Shown: positions 1-9,798, counted from the first letter of the stretch. The stretch is 64,000 bases of DNA from Syntrophobacter sp963666995 (GCA_963666995.1 OY762941.1:3534001-3598000), one strand, 5' to 3'. Translations and numbers: made by a program. The notes: generated by a model not told the origin, from the sequence alone.

Positions 1-2381
1 ACATGAAGGAGCTTTTCTATATCGTCGAAGTGAAGCCCCGTCGTGGGTTCGTCCAGAATGTAGAGGGATTTCGCCGATCCCTGACGGCTGAGTTCCGCTG
101 CCAGTTTGACCCGTTGCGCTTCACCGCCCGACAAAGTGGTCGCGGATTGACCGAGCCGGATATAGCCCAGTCCGACCTCGATTAGAGTCTCCAGCTTCCG
201 GCGAAGAGGAGGGAAATTCTCCAGTAGGGCGATCGCCTCACTTACGGTCATGTCGAGCACCGAAGCGATGGAATGTCCCTTGAAAAGAATATCGAGGGTA
301 TCGGCGCCGTACCGGCTTCCGTTGCAGATGGGACAGGTGATGTAGACATCCGGCAGGAAGAACATTTCAATCCTCTGCAGACCTTCGCCTCCACAGGCTT
401 CGCATCGTCCTCCCTTGACGTTGAAGGAAAAGCGGGAAGGGCGGTAGCCTCTCGCCCTGGATTCCGGCAGGTAAGAGAATATCTGCCTGATCTGATCGAA
501 AAGACCGGTATATGTCGCCGGAGTGGATCGAGGCGTCCTGCCGAGTGGAGACTGGTCGATCAGGCTCACCCGGTGAACGGCTTCGGCATTTTCCAGTTTT
601 TCAAAAGGACATGGCTGGAACGCGGAGCCATAAAGCATATTGGCCAGGGCTTTGTGGAGCGTGTGCAGAACCAGGGTGCTTTTCCCGGAGCCTGACACCC
701 CGGTGACACAGGTCAGGCAGCCCAGCGGAAAGCTAACGGAAATATCTTTAAGGTTGTGGCCCTTCGCGCCGACCACCCGCAAGGCCCCATTCGAAAAGGG
801 GGTGCGCCTCGGAGGGACGGCAATCTCCTTGCGTCCCGAGAGGTACTGTCCGGTCAGGGACTCGGGATGGTTGAGAATCTCCCGGGGGGTTCCGGCAAAG
901 ACGACCCTGCCTCCGTTCACTCCGGCCCCCGGGCCCATGTCCACCAGGTAGTCGGCCTGGAGAATGGTCTGCCGGTCGTGTTCCACGACGACGACGCTGT
1001 TTCCCGCATCCCGAAGACGAAAGAGCATATCGAGCAGCTTCTGATGGTCTCGGGGGTGCAGGCCGATACTGGGTTCGTCCAGAACGTAAAGGACTCCGGA
1101 CAATGCCGTGCTGATCTGGTGGGCGAGCCGCGTGCGCTGAACTTCTCCTCCGGAAAGGGTGTGAGCGGGGCGCTCCAGGGTGAGGTAGGACAATCCCAGT
1201 TCGGACATGCAATCCACCCGGTTCACGATCTCCTGCCTCGGGCGCGCCGCGATCTGCAGTTCCGTATCGGAAAGGTCGAGGCGGAACAGCCAGTCTTTGA
1301 CGGCCGGGATCGGGAGTCTGACCACTTCATCGATTCCCATGCCGCCGAGACGGAAAGCACGGGCCGATCGGTTGAGCCGCGACCCGCCGCAGGATGGGCA
1401 GACCCTTTCACCGGATGCCGCGGGTTCACGGCAGCTCCGGCCGTGGATGCCTCGATTTTCGGTTTCATCGGGTTTTTCGGATTTCCGATTCCGGGAGGAC
1501 GGCCTGCCCCGTTGCGGCTGTTCCGATCGCACCAGGCCGGAACCGCCGCATTCAGGACATGCCCCCAGGGGGTGATGAAAGGAAAAGAGACTCGGCACCG
1601 GTTCCGGCATTTCGTATCCGCAGGCAAGGCAGCGGTAGTTCTCACTGAAGTACTTTTCCCCTCCACCCGTATTGACCACTCCCGCCACGCCCCGGCCAAT
1701 GCCGGCGGCCAATTCAAGAGAATCGCCCAGGCGTCTCAGCTTTGCTTCACCGAGCACGATGCGGTCCACAATGACCTCGATGGCGTATTCCAACCGTCTG
1801 GGCAGCAGGGGGAGGGGATCGAGATCATAGACGGTCCCGTCCATCCTTATCCTTGCAAAGCCGTCGCGCCTCAGTTTCAGCAGTGTCCCGGACAAGTCCT
1901 TCTCGGCTGTCCGTCCAAGTGGGGCGACGATGAGAAGTCTCGCGCCCGAGGGCCAGGTTGTGGAAATCTCTCGAACCATCCGGGGAATGGTGTAAGCGCG
2001 GATCTCGATGCCGCATGAGGGGCACAGGGCAGTCGCGAGGCGGGCGAAGAGAAGGCGCAGGTAGTCGTTGACTTCGGTCAGGGTTCCCACGGTGGATCGA
2101 GGGTTGTGCGGCAGCCCCTTCTGTTCGATGGCAATGGAAGGACTCAAGCCCACGATCTCATCGACGGCGGGAGCGCTGAGGCGCTGGAGCAACTGTCTCG
2201 CGTACGCGGACAATGCCTCGACGTAACGGCGCTGGCCCTCGGAAAAGAGGGTGTCGAAGGCCAGGGAAGATTTGCCGGAGCCGCTCACTCCGGTGATCAC
2301 CACGAATTTGTTTCGAGGAAGCGCCAGATCGACGTTCTTGAGGTTGTGCTGACGTGCTCCCCTGATGATGATCTGGTCCAT
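1..2381 (-). CDS. uvrA: UvrABC excinuclease subunit A (partial, C-terminus off the left edge)
   Basis: ATP-binding DNA-damage sensor of nucleotide excision repair that loads UvrB. Read from an ATG at 2381; 793 residues lie in the window. In order: first Walker A GVSGSGKSS (about residues 31-39), a full-length UvrB-binding region (about 130-245), Cys pairs CLAC and CPEC (about 250-278), CPSC (about 328-331), an ABC signature with DEPSIGLH, second Walker A GVSGSGKST, a zinc module CEAC...CPIC, and DEPTTGLHF next to the edge. Between C278 and C328 lie only about 49 residues of charged linker; E. coli UvrA has roughly 125 there (from memory), so the DNA-contacting insertion domain looks deleted. 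The start is 28 bp downstream of the pdxA stop and no strong ribosome binding site is visible. Identity is certain; a paralogue specialised by domain loss is possible. Confidence 0.95.
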   Translation of the reverse strand, partial: MDQIIIRGARQHNLKNVDLALPRNKFVVITGVSGSGKSSLAFDTLFSEGQRRYVEALSAYARQLLQRLSAPAVDEIVGLSPSIAIEQKGLPHNPRSTVGTLTEVNDYLRLLFARLATALCPSCGIEIRAYTIPRMVREISTTWPSGARLLIVAPLGRTAEKDLSGTLLKLRRDGFARIRMDGTVYDLDPLPLLPRRLEYAIEVIVDRIVLGEAKLRRLGDSLELAAGIGRGVAGVVNTGGGEKYFSENYRCLACGYEMPEPVPSLFSFHHPLGACPECGGSGLVRSEQPQRGRPSSRNRKSEKPDETENRGIHGRSCREPAASGERVCPSCGGSRLNRSARAFRLGGMGIDEVVRLPIPAVKDWLFRLDLSDTELQIAARPRQEIVNRVDCMSELGLSYLTLERPAHTLSGGEVQRTRLAHQISTALSGVLYVLDEPSIGLHPRDHQKLLDMLFRLRDAGNSVVVVEHDRQTILQADYLVDMGPGAGVNGGRVVFAGTPREILNHPESLTGQYLSGRKEIAVPPRRTPFSNGALRVVGAKGHNLKDISVSFPLGCLTCVTGVSGSGKSTLVLHTLHKALANMLYGSAFQPCPFEKLENAEAVHRVSLIDQSPLGRTPRSTPATYTGLFDQIRQIFSYLPESRARGYRPSRFSFNVKGGRCEACGGEGLQRIEMFFLPDVYITCPICNGSRYGADTLDILFKGHSIASVLDMTVSEAIALLENFPPLRRKLETLIEVGLGYIRLGQSATTLSGGEAQRVKLAAELSRQGSAKSLYILDEPTTGLHFDDIEKLLH

Positions 2382-2409
2382 GGGATGAGACGGCCTGAGA
2401 GGTTTGAGG

Positions 2410-3438
2410 TTATCCCGTATTTTTTGACGAACGCAATCGGTTCCGGGCCATTGAAGCCGCGAGCAAGATGGCGGCGGAAAGGCTTCCCGGATGGGCTTTT
2501 CCCGTGCCGGCGAGATCGTAGGCCGTTCCGTGGTCGACGGACGTCCTCACGATGGAAAGGCCGAGAGTGACATTCACCGCATCGTGGAAATGCACCAGCT
2601 TGATCGGTATGAGCCCCTGATCGTGGTACATCGCGACCACCGCATCGAATTCGCCCGCGTAGGCCCTGTAAAACAACGTGTCGGCCGGGAAGGGGCCGCT
2701 TACCCGGCAGGGGCTTCCCCGGAAGCCGTCAACCACCGGGCCGATGATTTCAAGTTCCTGCCGGCCGAATCGTCCTTCTTCGCCCGAATGGGGGTTGAGC
2801 GCGGCTATGGCAATGCGCGCCTTCTCCAGGCCGAAATCCCGGGTCATCGCTTCCGCGGTGATCCGAATGACATTGCGCAGGAGGTCTTCGGTGAGAAGGG
2901 CGGGGACATCCGCGAGGGCTTCGTGGATGGTGGCCAGGGCCACCTTGAGCCTCGGTCCCGCCAGCATCATGACGACACGGGGCGAACCGGTGAGTTTCTG
3001 AAGAAACTCGGTATGACCCGGAAAGTCGAATCCGTGCCGGTGCAGATGGGCTTTGTTAATGGGACCCGTCGAGATAGCGTCCACTGCCCCTTCGAGGGCC
3101 ATCGAAACCGCGGTTTCAATGTAGCGCACCGTGGCTCTGCAGGCGGATTCCGTGGGGTTGCCGTACTCCATGTCCGAAAGGGACAGCCGAACGGGCGAAA
3201 CGACCGGAATGTCCTTCCCGCTCCACTGAAAGTCATCGGTGAGCCGTTCCATGGAAACGACGTTCAGGTCGATTCCAAGCAGGTCCAGCGCGCGCCTGAC
3301 GGCCAGGGGATCGCCAATCACCACCGGGACGCAGCACTCGTGAAGTACCGGAGAACCAACGGCCTTCGCAATGACTTCCGGCCCGACTCCGCACGGATCT
3401 CCCATGGTGATGGCAATACGGGGTTTGTTGCTGCGCAT
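2410..3438 (-). CDS. pdxA: 4-hydroxythreonine-4-phosphate dehydrogenase PdxA
   Basis: NAD-dependent oxidation of 4-phosphohydroxy-L-threonine in the DXP-dependent pyridoxal phosphate pathway; cytosolic. Family hallmarks are the N-terminal IAITMGDPCGVGPEV block, FPGHTEFL in the middle, the metal-ligand region with MYHDQG, and the C-terminal TSVDHGTAYD. About 342 residues, normal for PdxA (about 330-340). The frame also opens at a TTG (3459), giving seven more residues; the ATG at 3438 is preferred because family members begin a few residues before the IAITMGDP block. It sits between lolA and uvrA on the same strand, 28 bp ahead of uvrA. Confidence 0.95.
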   Translation of the reverse strand: MRSNKPRIAITMGDPCGVGPEVIAKAVGSPVLHECCVPVVIGDPLAVRRALDLLGIDLNVVSMERLTDDFQWSGKDIPVVSPVRLSLSDMEYGNPTESACRATVRYIETAVSMALEGAVDAISTGPINKAHLHRHGFDFPGHTEFLQKLTGSPRVVMMLAGPRLKVALATIHEALADVPALLTEDLLRNVIRITAEAMTRDFGLEKARIAIAALNPHSGEEGRFGRQELEIIGPVVDGFRGSPCRVSGPFPADTLFYRAYAGEFDAVVAMYHDQGLIPIKLVHFHDAVNVTLGLSIVRTSVDHGTAYDLAGTGKAHPGSLSAAILLAASMARNRLRSSKNTG

Positions 3439-3544
3439 TGTTCCGGGAATATCCTTCAAATAATGGTCGCCGCGCGAAGCTCCGAGGCATTTGCCGTCGG
3501 CAGGCCCCGCCGGTCAGTAAATCCTGCTTCTCGAACGGATTTTC

Positions 3545-4297
3545 CTACTTCGAGAGCAGTTTCTGCTTGAGCGTATCGATTTCGCCGGGATTCAATTCCC
3601 GGCCGTCGGTATCGGTAACAACCGTTCCGGGCGGCACTTCAAGTTGGAAAAGCTTCGGGTCGAGATGCGGAACGGCAGTCTGCGAATCCAGCACGATCCG
3701 GTTCGTGTTTCCCAGGGCATCGAGACTTTCTATGCTCATGATCCGGTAGGTCTGAAGATCGATGCGCAGATACAGGGTCTTGATGTTGGGGTCCTCAGTT
3801 TTCGGCACCAGCTTGAGAACAGCCGAAGATTTGTTCGACTGTTTTGGGTCGAGGCTCACCTGGAAGTTATTCTTCAGCTCGATGATTCCATCAAAGAAAG
3901 CTTGAGCGAGCGGCGATGAAAAAAGGGACTTGGCGTCAAATAAAGAGATTTGGCTGTCGGATGGAGCATACAACCAGGCAAGCTGACGGTTGGCCACGAA
4001 GACCTGCGGTTCCGGCTTCCGGTATTCCCACCGCATCTGGCGCGGCTTCTCGTAATACAGCTTTCCGAGAGCCTCGGTGGTTGTCATGGCGCTTGCGGCC
4101 GAAGACGTGGTCGACTGGCGAAAATCGGCCACAAAGGATTGGATTTGCTGGTAGTGTGCCTCCGTGTTCTTCAAAATCTCCCCGAGCATCGGCGATTGTT
4201 CCGCTCCGAGGGAGCTTCGGACCGACAAACCCACAGACATCAGTGAGCATATGCACACAAACAGAATACGGAATGATTTGATTCGTTTCATCGTCAC
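3545..4297 (-). CDS. lolA: Outer-membrane lipoprotein carrier protein LolA
   Basis: Periplasmic chaperone that carries lipoproteins from LolCDE to the outer membrane. A basic N-terminus and hydrophobic stretch (FRILFVCICSLMSVGLSV) form a Sec signal peptide ending near SLGA. The mature part has the LolA pattern: helix with FVADFRQ, then KPRQMRWEYRKPEPQ and the LFDAKS region. 250 residues, slightly longer than E. coli LolA. The frame opens at a GTG (4297) with AAGGA six bases upstream; an ATG two codons later (4291) is the alternative. Only 9 bp separate it from the ftsK stop, so the two are probably co-transcribed. Confidence 0.9.
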   Translation of the reverse strand: MTMKRIKSFRILFVCICSLMSVGLSVRSSLGAEQSPMLGEILKNTEAHYQQIQSFVADFRQSTTSSAASAMTTTEALGKLYYEKPRQMRWEYRKPEPQVFVANRQLAWLYAPSDSQISLFDAKSLFSSPLAQAFFDGIIELKNNFQVSLDPKQSNKSSAVLKLVPKTEDPNIKTLYLRIDLQTYRIMSIESLDALGNTNRIVLDSQTAVPHLDPKLFQLEVPPGTVVTDTDGRELNPGEIDTLKQKLLSK

Positions 4298-4306
4298 CGG
4301 TCGTCC

Positions 4307-6517
4307 TTACGAGTTTCTTCTGCCAAAGACCTCACGGGGTTTGACCCCGTCTGAAGCTCCGACGATCCCTTGTTGTTCCATGACTTCGATCATACGGGCA
4401 GCACGGTTGTATCCCACTCGAAGCCTCCTTTGCAACATGGAAATGGATGCCTGCCTGGTCTCGACAACGAGTTGAACGGCTTCCTCGTATTTCTCGTCCA
4501 GCTCCTCTTCAGGCACATCCCCATTCGACCCGTGATCCTCGAAATCGACTCTCTCCCCGAGCGGATCTTCAATGAGCTGCTGGGCGCGCCAGAACTTGGT
4601 GAGGCGCTGCACTTCGTTATCGGAGACGAAGGCCCCATGGATTCTCTGGATTTTAGCGGTTCCGGGAGGAAGAAACAACATGTCGCCGGAGCCGAGGAGA
4701 CTCTCTGCGCCCGAGCCGTCCAGGATGGTCCTCGAGTCGATGCGCGAGGATACCTGAAAAGAGATCCTGGCCGAAATATTGGCCTTGATGATTCCCGTCA
4801 GCACATCCACCGACGGGCGCTGCGTTGCCAGGATCAGGTGAATTCCCGCGGCACGAGCCATTTGAGCGAGTCTTGTGATCGACTCTTCCACATCGCGTAA
4901 AGCCACCATCATGAGATCGGCAAGCTCATCTATAATAATGACAACGTACGGGAGGCGATGGTGCTTGAGGGGAGACTCCTCAACGGGAGGCGCATCCGCC
5001 TTTGCCCTGGGAGGCTTCTCCCGGGCCAGCGCTTTGTTGTAGCTCTCGATGCTGCGCACGTTCTTGTCCGCCAGGAGCTTATACCGCAGCTCCATTTCTT
5101 CCACGGCCCACCGCAGCGCCCTCGTCGCCATTTTTGCGTCGGTCACCACGGGATGGATCAGGTGTGGAATGCCTTCGTAGCTGTTCAGTTCTATGCGTTT
5201 CGGATCGATCAGCAGGAAGCGGATTTCATCGGGCGTGAGGCGGTACAGGAGGCTGCTCAGGATCGTATTGATGCAGACGCTCTTGCCCGTGCCGGTGGCG
5301 CCCGCGATAAGCAGGTGGGGCATCCTGCCGAGGTTGGTCACTATGGGTTGCCCGGTGATGTCCTTGCCCAATGCAATGGTCAATGGCGCGGGGGACGAGG
5401 CAAACGCCTCGGCTTCGAGGACGGTCCGTATCGAAACCATTTCGCGGTACTGGTTGGGAAGCTCTATCCCGATGGCGGCTTTCCCCGGTATCGGGGCCAC
5501 CACACGAATGCTCGTGGCCTTCAGGGCCATGGACAAATCATCCGAGAGACCCACGATCCTGCTGATCTTGATGCCGGGAGCAGGGGCATATTCGAACATG
5601 GTGATCACCGGACCGGGGCAAATGCCTATGACTTTCCCCTGTACTCCGAAATCGGACAGCTTCTCCTCCAGGACCGCCGCGTCCTGTTCGAGTTTTTTCC
5701 AGTCGGGTTTGCGCATCTCCGTCTCGTAGGAATCGAGGAGGTCGGGGAAAGGCAGAGTATACTGGCCCGGAGTCACGACGGGCAAAATGGGCGCGGCGGC
5801 GTCCTTTTTCGCCGGCTTCTTCGGAGGAGGCGCAGGAAGGAGCACCTGCACCGGCGTGGGATATTTCTTGACCGTAACAGGCCGGGGAGTGGGCGTTACC
5901 ACGAATACTTCCTCTTCCCGTTCGGGCAGGCGGATCCTCCGAACGATCCGGGATATCATCGCGAAGAGTACTCGAAAGAATGCGGCGATAACGCGGCCGA
6001 TCCACTTGAAGATCGATTTGAGGGTCAGGGGAGTGGACAGCAGGACGGCAATCAGGAAAATGCCGATGAGCAGAATGTGAGCTCCGACCGGGTACATTTT
6101 CTTGTTCAGGACGTCAGCCAGGGCATGACCGATGATTCCTCCCGTCATGAATTCCTGATCGGCCACGTGAATTCTGGTCCAGTGGAGGGCCGCGAGAGTG
6201 ATCGCGGACAGGATGAGGAGGATCAGGCCGAAAATTTGAAACTGGCCGTAGCGGAGCAGTGCCCTGCCCCTGAAGAGCGCCCAGCTCAACCACAGGCCGA
6301 TCGCCGTCAGGCCGTAAGCCCCGATCCCTATGAGGAAAAAGAAGCTGTACGCAACGTGCGCTCCAAAGAATCCGACCCAATTGACCGGGGGCCGCTTGAT
6401 CGTCGAGGAATTGAATATGGTGAGATCCGAAGAGTGAAAAGACACCAGGCTGAAGAGGACCAGAAGTGTGAGCGTCAGAACGAAAAGCGCCCAGATTTCG
6501 TGTTTTTTTTCATTCAC
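4307..6517 (-). CDS. ftsK: DNA translocase FtsK/SpoIIIE
   Basis: Septum-anchored hexameric motor that pumps chromosome ends across the closing septum. About four hydrophobic segments in the first 170 residues form the membrane anchor. A Pro/Lys-rich linker follows, then the RecA-like motor with Walker A GATGTGKS and Walker B VVIIIDELADLM. The C-terminal winged-helix gamma domain (ISMLQRRLRVGYNRAARM) recognises KOPS-type sites. Start chosen as GTG at 6517, with AGGGG six bases upstream; the open frame continues 40 codons further, but that part lacks protein-like character and borders a dispersed repeat. 736 residues, close to short-linker FtsK proteins. lolA follows after 9 bp. Confidence 0.95.
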   Translation of the reverse strand: MNEKKHEIWALFVLTLTLLVLFSLVSFHSSDLTIFNSSTIKRPPVNWVGFFGAHVAYSFFFLIGIGAYGLTAIGLWLSWALFRGRALLRYGQFQIFGLILLILSAITLAALHWTRIHVADQEFMTGGIIGHALADVLNKKMYPVGAHILLIGIFLIAVLLSTPLTLKSIFKWIGRVIAAFFRVLFAMISRIVRRIRLPEREEEVFVVTPTPRPVTVKKYPTPVQVLLPAPPPKKPAKKDAAAPILPVVTPGQYTLPFPDLLDSYETEMRKPDWKKLEQDAAVLEEKLSDFGVQGKVIGICPGPVITMFEYAPAPGIKISRIVGLSDDLSMALKATSIRVVAPIPGKAAIGIELPNQYREMVSIRTVLEAEAFASSPAPLTIALGKDITGQPIVTNLGRMPHLLIAGATGTGKSVCINTILSSLLYRLTPDEIRFLLIDPKRIELNSYEGIPHLIHPVVTDAKMATRALRWAVEEMELRYKLLADKNVRSIESYNKALAREKPPRAKADAPPVEESPLKHHRLPYVVIIIDELADLMMVALRDVEESITRLAQMARAAGIHLILATQRPSVDVLTGIIKANISARISFQVSSRIDSRTILDGSGAESLLGSGDMLFLPPGTAKIQRIHGAFVSDNEVQRLTKFWRAQQLIEDPLGERVDFEDHGSNGDVPEEELDEKYEEAVQLVVETRQASISMLQRRLRVGYNRAARMIEVMEQQGIVGASDGVKPREVFGRRNS

Positions 6518-6601
6518 GAGAAACCCCTGAGAAATGAATCCCTGAACATCCCAAAGTACACACACCCGCCCAAACAGGCAGGAAGAAGTCGTTGAAGTGT
6601 A

Positions 6602-6879
6602 TTGCCCAAAGGAAGATCCCACGCCGGACAAAACCACGCTTCGTCATTCCGGCGAACACTCATGGCCTTTCGACCACAACGGACAATGAAAAAATTCCTG
6701 CCTAAATCGAGACAGGGTATACGTTGGACGGCAATTCCTTTTTTCACATAAAGGCCGGAATCCAGGCTCTTTGACGTTATTGGATAATTCCAGGTGACGA
6801 CACTGGACCGCGGCCTCCGTCCGGGGTGACATTTCCGGACAAAAGGCTCATTTTCCATCTGGATCCTGTTTGGGCAAAC
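6602..6879 (-). repeat. Dispersed intergenic repeat R1, copy A
   Basis: Fills most of the 389-bp gap between the RNase J stop and the ftsK start. Read on the reverse strand it begins GTTTGCCCAAACAGGATCCAG, carries a degenerate CACCCCGG...CCG hairpin, a GATTCCGGC...GCCGGAATGAC hairpin arm pair, and ends near CTTTGGGCAAT. The same order of blocks occurs at 11241, 18104 and 53021. This copy has a long insert between the two GATTCCGGC arms that is shared with the copy at 53021. It holds no coding sequence I can support. Confidence 0.8.
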
Positions 6880-6906
6880 GACCTTTGTCCTCCGGCACTC
6901 TTCCGG

Positions 6907-8571
6907 CTACACCTCGAAGACAAGCGAATATATCACCGGCCGGCGGTTCAGCACTCGATTGAAAAAGCGCTTCAACTCCCGCCGGATTTCCTCCTGCAAG
7001 ACCACGCGGTCCAGTTCGGCACTTTCGTTCAGTTGCTTGTCGATGGTCTCGAACACCACGCATTTCGCCTCGTCGAGCAACTCGGGCTTGGACTCCTCAT
7101 GGATGAAACCCCTGCTCAGAATATCGGGGCCGCTCACAATCTCCTGGGTACCCTTGTTCAGCACCAGGGAAGCGATGACCAGCCCGTCTTCGGACAGGTG
7201 CCGCCTGTCCCTCAGGACGAGACCCCCGACGTCTCCGACCCCCTTTCCATCAACGAGAATTCTCCCGGTTTCCACGCGCTCCAGCGTGGTTGCTTTCCCG
7301 TCCGAGCAGGCGATCACATTCCCGTTTTCCACCAGAAAGCAGTTCTCGGGAGGCATCCCCATATCGATGGCCAGTTGACGGTGTTTGACGAGATGCCTGA
7401 ATTCACCGTGAATGGGAATGAAATACTTTGGCCGGACGACGCTTATCATCGCCTTCAGTTCTTCCCTGTAGGCGTGGCCTGAAACATGGATGTCCCGCAC
7501 CTGTTCATGAATCACTTCGGCGCCGTGCCGGTAGAGGTGGTTGATAATGTTCTGAATCGTCCGTTCATTCCCGGGGATAAATTTCGATGACAGAACGATT
7601 GTGTCGCCGGGTTTCACCTTCAATTTCTTGTGGTCGTTAAAGGCCATCCGGGTGAGGGCGCTCATCGGTTCGCCCTGGCTCCCCGTCGTCAGCATGAGGA
7701 TCTCGGAATCGGGCAGGTAGGTCAGATCCTGAAGGCCGATTTCCTCCTGCGCCGGAAAATCGATGTACCCCAATTCCCTGGCGATGCGGACGTTTATAAC
7801 CATGGACCGGCCGTTCAACAGCACCCGCCGCCCGAATTCCCGCGCGAGATGCACCACCTGCTGGATCCGGTGCAGGTTGCTCGCAAAGACCGCCACGATG
7901 ATGCGTCCCGACCGTTCCCTGAAGATTTCCCGCAGGGTGGCTCCGACGTCCCGTTCGGAGAGGGCATACCCGACGCGTTCCACGTTTGTCGAATCGGAGA
8001 AGAGCGTGGTCACCCCCTCTTCGCCGTAGGCTCCGAAGCGGGCCATATCGAATCTTCTGCCGTCGATGGGTGTATTGTCGATCTTGAAGTCGCCGGAGTG
8101 AATGATGATGCCGGCCGGAGTCCGAACGGCCAGACCCACTCCATCGGGGATGCTGTGGCACACCTGGATGAATTCAACTTCAAAGGGTCCGATCCCGACC
8201 TTCTCTCTCGGCACGACGCACCTGAGTTCACAACGGTCGAGGAGTCCGTGTTCCCTCAGCTTCTCCCGGATGAGGGCCAGCGTCAGCGCGGTCCCGAATA
8301 TGGGGATCTGGAAGTCGCGCATCAGAAAAGGAATGGCTCCGATGTGGTCTTCGTGACCGTGAGTCACTATGAGCGCGCGGACGCGGTCCTTATGCTTGTG
8401 CAGGTACGTGAAGTCGGGGATGACAATGTCGATTCCAAGCATATCGTCTTCGGGAAACATGAGTCCGGCGTCGATAAGGATGATGGTATCTCCATACTCG
8501 AGGGCCATCATGTTGAGCCCGATCTCGCCCAGCCCGCCAAGGGGAATGATTTTCAGAATCGGTTCGTTCAT
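6907..8571 (-). CDS. rnj: Ribonuclease J (metallo-beta-lactamase/beta-CASP)
   Basis: Zinc-dependent 5'-3' exo- and endoribonuclease for mRNA turnover and RNA maturation. The zinc motif HGHEDHIGA lies near residue 75, followed by CHSIPD, HSGDFKID, the beta-CASP region with TGSQGEP, and HVSGHAYREE and PIHGEFRHL in the C-terminal half. Start placed at ATG 8571, with AGGA four to five bases upstream, giving MNEPILKIIPLGG; the open frame extends ten codons further. 554 residues, the normal size. plsC lies 46 bp upstream on the same strand. I cannot separate J1 from J2 type by eye. Confidence 0.93.
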   Translation of the reverse strand: MNEPILKIIPLGGLGEIGLNMMALEYGDTIILIDAGLMFPEDDMLGIDIVIPDFTYLHKHKDRVRALIVTHGHEDHIGAIPFLMRDFQIPIFGTALTLALIREKLREHGLLDRCELRCVVPREKVGIGPFEVEFIQVCHSIPDGVGLAVRTPAGIIIHSGDFKIDNTPIDGRRFDMARFGAYGEEGVTTLFSDSTNVERVGYALSERDVGATLREIFRERSGRIIVAVFASNLHRIQQVVHLAREFGRRVLLNGRSMVINVRIARELGYIDFPAQEEIGLQDLTYLPDSEILMLTTGSQGEPMSALTRMAFNDHKKLKVKPGDTIVLSSKFIPGNERTIQNIINHLYRHGAEVIHEQVRDIHVSGHAYREELKAMISVVRPKYFIPIHGEFRHLVKHRQLAIDMGMPPENCFLVENGNVIACSDGKATTLERVETGRILVDGKGVGDVGGLVLRDRRHLSEDGLVIASLVLNKGTQEIVSGPDILSRGFIHEESKPELLDEAKCVVFETIDKQLNESAELDRVVLQEEIRRELKRFFNRVLNRRPVIYSLVFEV

Positions 8572-8617
8572 AAGTTCCTGGTCTTGCCCTGCGGATTCCA
8601 TTTTTCAGCTCGATTCG

Positions 8618-9361
8618 TCAATTTGTCGCGGACTTCCGGCCCCCGGCCTCTTCGGCGGTCAGATGGAGGCGGATTCCCTCCTTTACCGCGGCGATCAGGG
8701 TATCCCTGTCCTTCACGGTGCGGCCCGCGGTCGGGATCGGAGTTCCAATGGTCATTTGAATGGTCCCGGGGTGAATGATCCACCCGCCTTTCTTGGCGAG
8801 CACCTTATGGGTGCCGCTGATGCTGATGGGAACCATCGGCTGCTGAGATTTGATGGCAAGGATGAATCCGCCCTTCTTGAAGTCCTTCAAAACTCCGTCA
8901 CTGCTTCGAGTGCCCTCGGGAAAAATGAAGATCGACGTCCCGTTGCGAACCCGTTCGGCGGCGAGGTTTATGCTCGCGAATGCCTTTCTGCGATCGGTCC
9001 TGTCGATGGGAATGTACCCGATCGCTTTCATGGCGGGCCCCATGACAAAAAGGCTGAACAGCTCTTCTTTTGCCAGCCATCGAAATTGCACCGGGAGTTT
9101 CCCCAGGGCGACGAAAATGTCAAAAAGGCTCTGATGATTCGCTGTGTAAATGCAGGGACGCCCGGAGTCGAGGTTTTCAAGGCCGTTCACCTTGACCTTC
9201 ACTCCCGCTGTCCAAAGGCAGACATTGCCCCATAGCCTTGCGACAAGGTGAGCGCGGTCCTTGTTCCCGGTGAGAGTACATATGGCGAGAGCCACCAGTC
9301 CAAGTATGATGGTTACAATAAACATCACTATGTAAAAGAGCAAAGAACGGAGTACATTCAT
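8618..9361 (-). CDS. plsC: 1-acyl-sn-glycerol-3-phosphate acyltransferase (PlsC family)
   Basis: Adds the second acyl chain to lysophosphatidate in phospholipid synthesis at the inner membrane. An N-terminal hydrophobic segment (LLFYIVMFIVTIILGLVAL) anchors it. The catalytic HX4D motif is NHQSLFD (about residue 76) and the glycerol-phosphate site is FPEGTRSS (about residue 150). A PMVPISISG block follows, as in the family. 247 residues is normal. It is the first gene of a reverse-strand run with the RNase J gene; the 437 bp upstream are non-coding. Acyl-donor specificity cannot be read from the sequence. Confidence 0.9.
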   Translation of the reverse strand: MNVLRSLLFYIVMFIVTIILGLVALAICTLTGNKDRAHLVARLWGNVCLWTAGVKVKVNGLENLDSGRPCIYTANHQSLFDIFVALGKLPVQFRWLAKEELFSLFVMGPAMKAIGYIPIDRTDRRKAFASINLAAERVRNGTSIFIFPEGTRSSDGVLKDFKKGGFILAIKSQQPMVPISISGTHKVLAKKGGWIIHPGTIQMTIGTPIPTAGRTVKDRDTLIAAVKEGIRLHLTAEEAGGRKSATN

Positions 9362-9798
9362 TGGTAAACGCGCTCCTTTTTACTCATCCGGAGGGCAAAC
9401 GGCTCAAAAAACGGGGCTAAGGGGGACCACCCCGTGATCCATGCAGATCATTATTAATAACAAATACTTGGACTCCAATGTTCCAAGGCACTGTAAACTG
9501 TTTCGAATATCGAGTCAACTGAGCAATTTACAGGGGCCGACGGCGTCTTGTCGACGATATTCATCCCGACAGGATATCGCATAGTTTACCACGGACCCCG
9601 CCGGGCGAGAACGGACAAATCATTCCATGAAAATCTGAAACAAATTAACCGGCGGCTTGTCCCACGCCGCAGGCATGTGGTATAGGAAACACTGATACCG
9701 GTGTGATATCCGGAAACCGTAAGTCTTGAACGTATTTGACGCAATGCCGGATGGATTCCGCCTTTGCATCAACCGGCCGATGAAGGGAAGGGGGCGCA
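9362..9798. other. Divergent intergenic region between plsC and ssb
   Basis: 437 bp between divergent genes, so it should hold promoters for both. No open frame, tRNA or repeat copy is visible. It is more AT-rich near 9450-9540 than its surroundings. One forward promoter-like pair is listed separately; for the plsC side I see nothing convincing. Confidence 0.5.
9657..9686 (+). promoter_or_regulatory. Possible sigma70-type promoter for ssb
   Basis: TTGTCC at 9657-9662 and TATAGG at 9681-9686, spaced 18 bp, about 110 bp before the ssb ATG. Each hexamer has two mismatches to consensus, so this is only a candidate. Confidence 0.3.

Noticed and set aside
756..2018. 420-codon forward open frame opposite uvrA
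   Set aside because: Antisense to a clear UvrA reading frame.
4958..6595. 545-codon forward open frame opposite ftsK
   Set aside because: Antisense shadow of FtsK; composition is His/Arg/Gln-rich and not protein-like.
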